Below, one piece after another: positions 23,281 to 33,000 of a stretch of DNA of 34,016 bases; position 1 is the stretch's first letter, and every line of letters starts with the position of its first letter. The position numbers were made by a program, and so were the translations under genes. This stretch comes from a virus, in IMG/VR virus record IMGVR_UViG_3300021964_000257, positions 1 to 34,016 of that record; one strand, written 5' to 3'. Under the pieces are notes generated by a model, which saw only the letters and a list, made by a program, of their open reading frames with translations, did not search any database and was not told the DNA's origin.

Positions 23281-26200
23281 TTATGACCCTACATACCAAT
23301 TAATTCCGCTTTTAAATAAAGGAACTACGGTATTATATCTCTCCTTAATTCTTTGTTCCTCAGCGGTTGCCGGTGTATCAATAATTCTTTCAAACTCAGC
23401 ATCTGTTCCTATTTGTGAATAAAGATATTTAATGTAAATCTTGGCATATAACTCTTCTTTAGCGGTAGCGTATCTTACAGAACCAGCCTGTGTAATATCA
23501 TTACTTGGTCCAACACCCTGTAAAATGGTAGAAACAGCTTTCATACCTGTTTTCCAATCTATAAAGGACGCCAACGGTCTGTTCTGACCCCCAATACTTA
23601 TACAGACTTGACCTTCAATGTCACCAACAGTAATACCATTTAGGTTTTTATCCGTCATCAAATTGTTTATATTACCATTTCTGAAACTTGAAACACCACT
23701 ACTTGGTGGATTTTCAACCCAAGGAATTAACCCAATCAATTGTTCAAGGTTTCCATTTGACAGACTTAGGCTTTCAGAATATGTCTTAACTTCGGAATAT
23801 GATAGTGTTTCATCTCTAAGTGGTACATAAGGCAATGTCTCGTATAGAGATAAAGGAGTACATAATGTTTCTGAAACTTCATTAACTTCTGGTGAACCAG
23901 CATTTACACCTGTGTCTGCAGGTGTTGTATTTGTTTCTTCTTCACCATTACTCGCCGTAGTAGCCTGCTCCTGTTCATTGTATCCTTCATTAAGTTTTTT
24001 CAATATATCAAGATTTACACTCATCACTAAATCTTTCACATCAGGGAAAGAATATTTTGACATTCTAACACCACTAAAGGTTGTAACAAAATCACCAGGG
24101 GTAATAGTATGATTAACATCTAATATCCAATAAGCACCTGTAAACATCGGCACATATCTTAAGTTAAAGTACATAGTTGGTTGTATCATTACATTACCCA
24201 TAGATGTTACTTGACAGTTATAACTTCTATTTTTATAAATGTTATATAAAGAAGTTGACTGTTGGAATGTCTTGGACCCTTTGGCTTGGTTTGCCAACTC
24301 GGTATTAATGATGAACGATTCTGATGTGTCTCTAAATTGTGATTGGTCCAAACTAACCGCTTTAAAGATACCTTGATTACGAACACCAAAATCAACATTA
24401 AACGCAACTACTTTATTTGAGAAAGCATAGTCGTCTTTACCTGATTGTTCTTCTCTTAATGTTGGGTCTTTGATGATATCAATACCATCAGAACCGTACC
24501 CAACATTGATGTTGTTCTTCATCTCCAAGTGTTCAGAGACTTTATCGGTAAATAAACACAAGAACTTAGGTCTGTTGTCTAAATAATCAACCTCAGCAAA
24601 AGTACCAAATACACTGGATGCGGAATCTTCAATACCCTCTCTTGGTGTCGCACCAGGTGAAGGTTCACTTACCCCATAGAAATTAGTATAACTCGGTAAC
24701 GCCATGAACAACATATTGTTATCCTTGATAAGATGACCAATGAGTGTGTACACTGAATTTGCACTATTTCTAGCAGATAAGAAGTTTTTCAAACTTGATA
24801 CATTAACAATAAGTTTGTCACCAATGTTTCTATTTGCCCTATCTAAGAATAAGAAGTCTTCAAAAATAGTTCTTTCTTGGAAGTCACCACCCGCAATCCA
24901 TTTGTCATTTAGTGTTTTAAAGAATTCATATAATTCTAATTTAACTACATCACCTTTCATTGAAGACTCAATTTTGTCATCAGTTTCTCTAACGGTAGGA
25001 AGGTCTTGGTTAAGTTGTCTAAATAATATGTTCTGTATATTTTCTTGTGAAGTATTCAATAAATCTAAATACTCATTGAATTCTGACATAAACAAACCAC
25101 TATAATATAGGTGTGGGTTCTCCATTCTTCTTGTAGCATACATTTTAATAATATGACTCAACTGTCTTACGTTATTAGCTGTGAATTCAACATTCATTTC
25201 CACGAAGAAATCAGTAATCACACTACCACTAGCAGTATATCTTATTCCATCACCGAAATATCTCCCAACCGCAAGTTGTAGAGCCTCCCACGCCTCAGGA
25301 TTATTATGTTGACTAACCGCCAATGACATCGGAGATGAAGATGTTGGTAAGGTACCAGGTACATAAGTACCGAAATCTATTTTTTGATTTGGTTGTTTTG
25401 ATGAGTCATCACTAAAAGAGTTCCAAACTTTTCTGTCATAGTAGGTTGGGTTACCTTGTTTGAAAATTACTTTAGAGTCAAAGAGTTTTTGCATCGCTCT
25501 TTTAAACCCTTCTTTTTGTTTGTCGGCAATAAGTTTACCATCCTTAGTTATATCACCAGTCAAATTTGGTCTATCCACAAAGAAAATTGAACTAAGACTT
25601 TCTAATAATGTTGGGTATTCACCACTAACACTATCTCTGTTATAGTCTTTACAGAAATCTAAGAACACCTTTTCAAACATATCCATTGTGTCTTCATTGA
25701 ATACTGCAAATAACTCTTCTATTGTTGCATAATCATACTGACCCAATAAATTGAAACTCTCTTGTTTTTCTTTATTAGTATCAATAGTCTTTATGTATTC
25801 ATAGTAATCAGGTCTCTTAATTAGAGATGCATCAAAATACCCGTAATGAGAAACCCCCCATAAAGATTTAACCGAACCATCATAAAGTTGTTGTCTAAGT
25901 GGTTGTTTAACATATCCTGAAGAGTTTTCCACCTCAAATCTATATTGGTTGAAATCTCCACCACCGGCAGATGGGTAACAGATAACCTTTTTTGTTGAAG
26001 TACTTTCATTCAAAGTTGGGTCATCATAATAAACGTAATTGTTTAAGATAGTCAAAATCTTAGTCGGGTCTCCATTAATTTTACCAAACGGATAGATAAT
26101 ATTTGAATTCGTATTTGGTTGAATTTTAAGACCATTACCACCTAATGGGGTATTTCCATCATTGTAGTTTTCAAAATCAGTCTTAGTATACCCTGTAATA

Positions 26201-29200
26201 ATATTTGGATAGTTGTACAAATAGTTAATGTCATTTACAATCTGTGGGTAAAAACCAACATTCACTCTCTGTGTTATATTACCGTTACCAAGAAAATTTG
26301 TACTATCTAACGATATTTCTGTTGAACCAGTTCCTAATGGTACCTCATATGTGGTTGTTTTTAATGATGTTACAGGGTCAAATAAACTGTCCTCATCAAT
26401 AGATTCCCATATACCATCTAAGATGTCTGTTTCTGTCTTAACATAAGTTTTATATCTATGCCAAATTGAACCATACTTTACAATCCACGCATATGGCATT
26501 TTATGTAAAGCGGCGAACTTATTATAAATAGCGAAGTTATAATCGTTAAACGGTTCACCTATCTTACCACTATTCATCTTTTCTCTTAATGTTTGTAATG
26601 GTAATGAATTCACAAACAAGTACCCCAAACCAACATATGAATTTTGTGCTGCAACTTTTTTGTTTTGAACCGCCTTATTAATCGCGTTTATAAAATATGG
26701 TGTGTTCAGTAATGATGTTGTTTGAATATTACTTTCCACAAAACCACTGTAGTTATTTCCATATTCTATTTTACCCTCAGTAACAAAGTATTCATAGTTT
26801 GTTGTCTTTTCGGTATACCTTTGTTTGATAGAAGGTTTACTCGGTGTGATTACAGGTGGTGAATCATAATTATACCACGTAGTTAACATAGACGGCGTGT
26901 AAGAATAGTCTTCACCATCAACAGTACCCGAAGCAAACGAAGTGATTGTTTTTTTCTCATCAACAAAGAATAATGATTTTGTGGTTTGATTGGCTCTGTT
27001 AGCCGATTCAATTCCAGCACCATTTTGAATATTCTTTCTTAACCATCCCACATTGGTCAAAGGATAAACATCTGTAAATGTTAATTGGTTATTTTCAACA
27101 CTTTTAAGATAATCCCTCAAATTCTTTTGAATTTCAGCGGCCAATGTCGCCGTTGGAGAATCATTAGTATAAGAGGATAATGGATAGATTGCTTGGAAAT
27201 TTTCTGTATAATCCTGAATATATGGTGTCACAAAAATATCCGATACAAACTTACCCCAACTTGGTCCTTGTCCTAAGTTAGAAATAGCCCTTAATATTGA
27301 CTCAAAGTTAGAACTATTAATACCATAGTTTTTTAATTTTTTAGTTAAAAATGGGTCTTTTTTAATCGCTTCAATAATAGTTGTCGCCTCAAACTCACCA
27401 ACCACTTGAGCCATGTTTAGTTTTGTTGTTGGTAGTCTAAATAATTTTGTGTAGTTAGATGCTAAGAATGTCCTTTCCCAAAGTTCGTATAAGAAACTAA
27501 TCTCACTAAGATTTGTATAAGGTATAATATCGTTAGGATACTCCACAGCATTAACCGATATGGCCGGCAATACCTCACTTGGGTTTTGGTAATTTAACGC
27601 TCTTTGTTCTTCCCTTCTTTGGAGGTCCCCTCTGATGAATTCCTCAACAAACTCAACCTCAGGCCATTTATCATACATATAAGCTCTGGTCTTACCCTCA
27701 ACATCAGGGTCTCCAATATATTTTACAACATCCTTGATATTTTTACCATCATACTCTCTTTCAAAATACTGAGGCCAAGGATAGATAAAGTTTTGAGAAC
27801 CTGTTGACCCTAATATAGTGTCTTTACTATCAACACCATTTGCGGTTTCAGGTGATATGATGACACTTTTTCTGATAGGGTCATCCTTTAAATTCCACGC
27901 GTTGGTGTGTACATCATCTAATAGTCTATAGAAGGCGTCCACATTTGCAATCAACATAGCCATGACATTTCTAATCGTAGGTCTAAAACCTAACCCTCCG
28001 TCAGGACTTTCAATTTTTTGGGCTAAAGCTTCCGATAGTTCTTTTTGAATAATTTCAGCATTATCCTGAAATTTTTTATCAATCTTATTAATCTTATCTA
28101 AAAAACTACCATTTGTCACTTCCGTCTTTTTGGTCATTTCACCAAAGAAATAGAAATTCTTACTTAAATCCTCATCAGGAGTTAAATCTTTATTGTAATA
28201 TTTGGTAAATAATTCAAACTCAGTATAAGTAGTTGCTGAGAAGATAGCCAATTCAGATGGTGTTGGTGTTGCATTTTTTTGGACAGCATAAGTTTTTTCC
28301 AAGTCCAAATCTTCATATGTAATATTTGTAATAATATCACTGGTAGATATATCAACAGGAATCGCCGATGATTTTGTTTTACCTAATATAGTATACTCAC
28401 CACCATCACCAAAAGTAGCGTTACTAACTAATGACTGATTATACTCATTAATCTTTGCCTTTAGACTTTCTTGAACATCTTCTTGTTTTTGTAGATTACC
28501 TGACTTGGTTTTAAGTGTCACATAATAAACCTTACCATCTTTGTCTATATATCTCTTAGCAGGGTCCAAATTTAGACCCGCCCATCTAGCCGGACGTAAT
28601 AAAGTTAAATCTGACCTATAGAGTGAAACTGCCTCTTTATACTTTTCAATATCATTAAGAACACCCAAATCCTCTTTATTGAATTGCTGTTTTACAAATT
28701 CTTCAAGGTTATCCAATCTCAACTCCAACTGAGCTAAATTTAACCTTGGTAATCCTTTATCAATTAAACCCTTACCTTCATAGGTTTGGTAGATATTATT
28801 GAGAACCTCTTCACCTCTTGTTTTTACTTTTGGCACCACAGAAGTGGTTTGCAAACCATTCTCAATTCTCGTTGTAAGTTGTTGGTTGATTTGGTCTGCC
28901 TGTGATTGGTTTTCCGCATCACCGTTTGGATTTTCCTCAACCAAAACATTCTTTTCATACATGTGTGGTAACGCATACAATGCCCCCAATGATAAATCAG
29001 ATAATAAAGCTGCCGTTCTCCCAACGAACGAAATACTAATTTTATAGTTACCATCAGTCGGGTCAAACCTTGCGTTGAAACTCTTCATCATAAGTTCGTA
29101 CTTAACAGCCTTACCATAGTAACCTTTAACCGTCAAATAAAATAAAGGATATGGGAGTTGGAAGAATGCAGAATAAGGTGAGTTTTCACCCAACTCAAAT

Positions 29201-29715
29201 AGTGTTCTACCTTGAACGTCCACCATTTCAATATCCACCTGAGGTATGAAAGACGCATTGTTCTTAATACTAATATTTGTAATACCTAATAGTTGAGTAT
29301 CTTCAATACCCCTAACACTTCTGTTATTCTGAGCATCAGCAACTGTTTGATTGATTCCACCACCTTTTAAACTGTCGTTTCCTGTGAGTTGGTCGGTATA
29401 TGAAGTGTCAAAATACTTCTTACCTTGAGGTTTCAAGAAATTGATTTTACCATCCTGAGTTTGTCCAAAGTTGGCAATTGTCAGTCTTTCACTCATCTGT
29501 CCAGTATTTTCACCTAAAACAAGTTTTGACCTTGGAACAATATTAGCTTCAAGGTTGGCATACATAATAAGATTTTCGTGGTCAACAAGTCTTTCTTGTT
29601 CTTGACCGTCCGCATTGAAAACCTTGTTTGGGTCAACCACAACAATATTATCCTCCTGTCGGAAGGATATCTTTTGGTTTCCAAAATATTCTCTAAAATT
29701 CTGTTTAACGGCCAT
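23281..29715 (-). CDS. Giant baseplate hub candidate with possible C-terminal cell-wall-degrading domain (2,144 aa)
   Basis: The 2,144-aa protein has an N-terminal region (about residues 140-260) with IPQVDIEMVDVQGRTLFELG, QLPYPLFYLTVKGYYGKAV and YKISISFVGRTAALLSDL. This looks like a beta-barrel of the type found in baseplate hub or tube-initiator proteins. The middle 1,600 residues are long, mixed and Asn/Tyr-rich. Residues about 1915-1955 are a low-complexity Glu/Thr/Asn/Pro linker. After it, residues about 1985-2085 contain FRNGNINNLM and LASFIDWKTGMKAVSTIL, which resemble tail-associated peptidoglycan-degrading domains (RNNNPGNI...F...G..A...L). The start overlaps the 105-aa gene by 11 bases. 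A fused hub-plus-lysin, like T4 gp5 in concept, is an inference. No membrane segments were noted. Confidence 0.8.
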   Translation of the reverse strand: MAVKQNFREYFGNQKISFRQEDNIVVVDPNKVFNADGQEQERLVDHENLIMYANLEANIVPRSKLVLGENTGQMSERLTIANFGQTQDGKINFLKPQGKKYFDTSYTDQLTGNDSLKGGGINQTVADAQNNRSVRGIEDTQLLGITNISIKNNASFIPQVDIEMVDVQGRTLFELGENSPYSAFFQLPYPLFYLTVKGYYGKAVKYELMMKSFNARFDPTDGNYKISISFVGRTAALLSDLSLGALYALPHMYEKNVLVEENPNGDAENQSQADQINQQLTTRIENGLQTTSVVPKVKTRGEEVLNNIYQTYEGKGLIDKGLPRLNLAQLELRLDNLEEFVKQQFNKEDLGVLNDIEKYKEAVSLYRSDLTLLRPARWAGLNLDPAKRYIDKDGKVYYVTLKTKSGNLQKQEDVQESLKAKINEYNQSLVSNATFGDGGEYTILGKTKSSAIPVDISTSDIITNITYEDLDLEKTYAVQKNATPTPSELAIFSATTYTEFELFTKYYNKDLTPDEDLSKNFYFFGEMTKKTEVTNGSFLDKINKIDKKFQDNAEIIQKELSEALAQKIESPDGGLGFRPTIRNVMAMLIANVDAFYRLLDDVHTNAWNLKDDPIRKSVIISPETANGVDSKDTILGSTGSQNFIYPWPQYFEREYDGKNIKDVVKYIGDPDVEGKTRAYMYDKWPEVEFVEEFIRGDLQRREEQRALNYQNPSEVLPAISVNAVEYPNDIIPYTNLSEISFLYELWERTFLASNYTKLFRLPTTKLNMAQVVGEFEATTIIEAIKKDPFLTKKLKNYGINSSNFESILRAISNLGQGPSWGKFVSDIFVTPYIQDYTENFQAIYPLSSYTNDSPTATLAAEIQKNLRDYLKSVENNQLTFTDVYPLTNVGWLRKNIQNGAGIESANRANQTTKSLFFVDEKKTITSFASGTVDGEDYSYTPSMLTTWYNYDSPPVITPSKPSIKQRYTEKTTNYEYFVTEGKIEYGNNYSGFVESNIQTTSLLNTPYFINAINKAVQNKKVAAQNSYVGLGYLFVNSLPLQTLREKMNSGKIGEPFNDYNFAIYNKFAALHKMPYAWIVKYGSIWHRYKTYVKTETDILDGIWESIDEDSLFDPVTSLKTTTYEVPLGTGSTEISLDSTNFLGNGNITQRVNVGFYPQIVNDINYLYNYPNIITGYTKTDFENYNDGNTPLGGNGLKIQPNTNSNIIYPFGKINGDPTKILTILNNYVYYDDPTLNESTSTKKVICYPSAGGGDFNQYRFEVENSSGYVKQPLRQQLYDGSVKSLWGVSHYGYFDASLIKRPDYYEYIKTIDTNKEKQESFNLLGQYDYATIEELFAVFNEDTMDMFEKVFLDFCKDYNRDSVSGEYPTLLESLSSIFFVDRPNLTGDITKDGKLIADKQKEGFKRAMQKLFDSKVIFKQGNPTYYDRKVWNSFSDDSSKQPNQKIDFGTYVPGTLPTSSSPMSLAVSQHNNPEAWEALQLAVGRYFGDGIRYTASGSVITDFFVEMNVEFTANNVRQLSHIIKMYATRRMENPHLYYSGLFMSEFNEYLDLLNTSQENIQNILFRQLNQDLPTVRETDDKIESSMKGDVVKLELYEFFKTLNDKWIAGGDFQERTIFEDFLFLDRANRNIGDKLIVNVSSLKNFLSARNSANSVYTLIGHLIKDNNMLFMALPSYTNFYGVSEPSPGATPREGIEDSASSVFGTFAEVDYLDNRPKFLCLFTDKVSEHLEMKNNINVGYGSDGIDIIKDPTLREEQSGKDDYAFSNKVVAFNVDFGVRNQGIFKAVSLDQSQFRDTSESFIINTELANQAKGSKTFQQSTSLYNIYKNRSYNCQVTSMGNVMIQPTMYFNLRYVPMFTGAYWILDVNHTITPGDFVTTFSGVRMSKYSFPDVKDLVMSVNLDILKKLNEGYNEQEQATTASNGEEETNTTPADTGVNAGSPEVNEVSETLCTPLSLYETLPYVPLRDETLSYSEVKTYSESLSLSNGNLEQLIGLIPWVENPPSSGVSSFRNGNINNLMTDKNLNGITVGDIEGQVCISIGGQNRPLASFIDWKTGMKAVSTILQGVGPSNDITQAGSVRYATAKEELYAKIYIKYLYSQIGTDAEFERIIDTPATAEEQRIKERYNTVVPLFKSGINWYVGS
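23476..23763 (-). other. Possible tail-lysin-like domain at the C-terminus of the 2,144-aa protein
   Basis: Residues about 1985-2080 contain LIGLIPWVENPPSSG (Glu2001 is a candidate catalytic acid), then FRNGNINNLM at 2011-2020 and LASFIDWKTGMKAVSTIL at 2048-2065. The spacing fits lysozyme-like phage domains with R-N-x-N-x-x-N followed by an F...G-x-x-A-x...L helix. A linker rich in Glu, Thr and Asn separates it from the rest. The call rests on motif resemblance only. Confidence 0.4.
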
Positions 29716-30022
29716 AATAGTAGAAGTGTGTATCTAAAGCATTTTTATAATCTTGCAAGGATTGTGTTAGTGGGAAAGGAATAAATAAAACTGTCCCATC
29801 TGGAATATCCTTTTCAAGAGAACCATATTGTGGATTAGCCATTTGAATCAACCAACCAAAATAAGGTGTGTTGTAAAATTCAAAACTAATCTTATCCAAT
29901 CTACTTCTTCCTGCCCTATAAACATACCTCTTATCTGTCGTTTTTGAAGGCAATTTCACATTTGGAACAATAGTTTGTTGTCCATTCAATAAAAAATTCT
30001 GATATCTATCGTAATACTGCAT
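29705..30022 (-). CDS. LysM/gp53-like baseplate component (105 aa)
   Basis: The 105-aa protein has a LysM-like core in residues about 35-88. RAGRSRLDKISFEFYNTPYF is followed by GWLIQMANPQY, and then DIPDGTVLFIPFP, a layout of disk-like 'short helix, W, second helix, P-x-G-T-x-L-x-I-P' strands. The same pattern is found in small baseplate proteins that join hub and wedges, such as T4 gp53 and the LysM proteins of contractile injection systems. It lies between two giant baseplate genes: the start is TAATG-coupled to the upstream stop at 30022, and the stop overlaps the 2,144-aa start by 11 bases. It is shorter than T4 gp53 (196 aa), so the name is approximate. Confidence 0.75.
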   Translation of the reverse strand: MQYYDRYQNFLLNGQQTIVPNVKLPSKTTDKRYVYRAGRSRLDKISFEFYNTPYFGWLIQMANPQYGSLEKDIPDGTVLFIPFPLTQSLQDYKNALDTHFYYYGR

Positions 30023-33000
30023 TATTGTAATTTAACTTTACCGTTCCATTTATCTTTTGGACCTTCATTCACACCACTGTATAGTTGAGTGATTTTTGTC
30101 TTGTCTTGGCTACTAGCATTAGGGTTGTCAGTAAACTTAAAGTTTCTGATTTTACCTTTAGTGTACAACTCATCACCTTCTTGCATGTAAGATGTATTAT
30201 TAAAATCTACAAAGATTTTTGTGTACTGTTCTTTCTCTTTTTTCAATATAGTTTCCCATATTGAAAGAATTGCATTAATTGATGTTTTCCAACTATTAGG
30301 ATTTACAAAATTATTATCATCAACAAATTTTTCTAATTCTGTCTGTAACGTAGTTTTGTTTTCAAGAATCTGATTGTTAAATAATAAATAAAACCTTTTA
30401 TCGTATTCCGTTATAATATTACCTGTTGAGGTAAACAAAGACATACTTAAATTATCTTTATATTCGTGTGAACCCTTAGATGCCGGAATAATATTATTAC
30501 TTATAAGATTATCATTGAACTTATTTAAGTCTTCACCCACAGTATTATAGTCCGCTTTTAATTCTTCATACGTGTCAGCGTATGTTGGTGTCGGATATAC
30601 TTCAGTCGTTGCGGTAATCGGATATACCACAGGTTTCCCTTGGATATTTTTAATTCCGTCAACCTTAGTCATAACAACATTCATTTTGTTAAGGTTTCTG
30701 ATGTGTGATAACTCAGTTTTATAAATTTCCTCAGATAGATTCACCATCTCCGTTGAATATCCATTCTGTACTCTATCAATGATGTCTTTTATTTTATTTT
30801 TGTATTTTTTGAGGTCTTTATTTTTAAGTTCTGTTGGTCTATTTGGTATCAATGGGAAATTACCACTATCTACATCTTCTTTTGCTTTCTTGAATTGTGT
30901 TTCAAATTTCTTATCTATGTCCTCTGACTTACCAAATAATTTCACATCAAGTGTTGAACTAACATCCGAATTGATTTCACCATCAGAATATTTTCTATCT
31001 TTAGTAAACAACATCACACCAATCTGTCCATAGTAATTACCAATATTTTCAAGTTCACACGGTAAAGTATCTTTGTATGCTGCATTGGTATCTAATAGGT
31101 CATCCATAATTTGTTTGTATGACAGTGTACCAGAAATAGATGCCGTACCACCTGTTGTACCACCACTTGTTGATGTCATTGCGTCAAAGGCAACTTCACT
31201 CTGAGTAATCTCACCAATTGGTGTACCTCCGTCGTCTGAAGTTTCATCAATAACATTTTCAACACCAAACGGTGTATTCAAATCAAGACCAGCCACAAAA
31301 GACTCATCCAATTCACTTGTGTCTACAGTTGCAACCGCTCTTTCATCATACATCTCAGTATTGGCATAATAGTTAAATGATAGGGCGTTTTGTAATTGTT
31401 TTACAGGTTCCTTCAATCCATGTCCACCAATGAAGTTAAAAGATAAACTCACATCAGCATACATCGGTTGTACACCAATACCTTCAGGATTAATATCAAA
31501 CCCTAATGGTTCATATCTCACACTCATCTGAGTAATTGCAATTTTAGTGTGCCAAAAATCACCCACTCTCAAAATACAGATTGGTGGTGTACCAAAAGAA
31601 GTGTTTAAAGCATCATTTTGTAATGGATTACCGTCAGGACCTATCGTTGGGATAGTATCTCCTGGTCTAAGACATTGTTGTAAGAAGGTAAGTCTTGAAT
31701 TAAGACCTTCAGGTGTAATAGAGTGAAATGCAGGATTAAAGTACTTAATCTTCTCACTAATATTCTGATATAGGAACGAAGTATCTTCAGTCAAGGCTTC
31801 AAAGTAATCACACTCAGATAACATTCTTCTAAGAAGTTTTTTTGTAATATCTTTTTTCAACTCAACATTATCGGTATTGAGTGGGTCACCAGGTTTTCTT
31901 TTGATACCTGTAATGATTTCTGGGTCTTCAGGATAAACGTTATTATCTGTCTCACCCTCAGTTGCCGTTTCTTGTTGAGTCAACTCAGGACCAATAGGGT
32001 CCGCAATTGTAACCTTTGTAGTACGACACTTCATAGCTCTGATAGAGTAATCCTCCTGTTCCGCGGCGTTTGGTCCTGTAAAGTTTTGACTACACTCTGG
32101 AGTTGATTCACCTAAAGACTCCGAATTAACAATCGTAATTTTACCTTTACTACCGGCATTAACTTCTTTTACTTTTGGGTTATCCAATATTTGTTTACTA
32201 ACCGAGTCATTACGTCTTGAAGAAATTGCCTTATTATATTCTTCACTCGCCTTTGGTGATGCGGAGCTCGTTAATGTAATATTAATCGTATATCCATTAT
32301 TTGCAGCTTCAACTGCCTTTGTAATCAAATCGTTTAGTTTTGTTAATGAGTTGGTAATGTCAGTATCAAAAAACTGTCCAACCTGTTCACCTTCACCCCA
32401 AGCATCAGCAGTACTAACATACGTTGCACGTCTTGCCTTATAGTTATTTAAATACTTTTCGTAATTGTACTGTGATGTAGTCGCATTGGTTGCACTTCCC
32501 TCAGGTTCGTTGTTATCATAATATAACTCCATACCTTCAAACGACGTTAGGTCAGGTGGTGTTGAATCCGTTTCGGGTGGTGTACTCTCAGCTTCAGGTG
32601 CCTCTCTCGGAACCTCCTCATAATACTTCTCAAAAGTTTCTGAGTTGTTTGTTCTTGTAACAACTTCGTAAATGTCGTTATAACTGAACTGACCGTATTT
32701 ACGTAATAAATCATAGATATCTAAGTCTCTACATCCCGCAAAGAACGAATCAACAACTTTATTGATTTCAGTCATTTTATCTGTACCGTCCTCAAATGTT
32801 GCATTTTCCAACTCTTTCTTAACCAAGGTATTCAATACCGAAGGGTGGTCAACAATAATCTTAAATGATAAACTACCCAATCTCTGAGTGTTGGCATAAG
32901 TATAAATCGGTTCAGGTCTACCTAAGAAATCATTAGTATTCCATCTTGCAGTAACATTTTCATCCACTCTCAGGTCATAAGGTGGGAACCACATAATTCT

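Noticed and set aside
24740-25105. Plus-strand open frame of 121 codons
   Set aside because: It lies wholly inside the 2,144-aa gene on the other strand, with no promoter, spacing or recognisable product.
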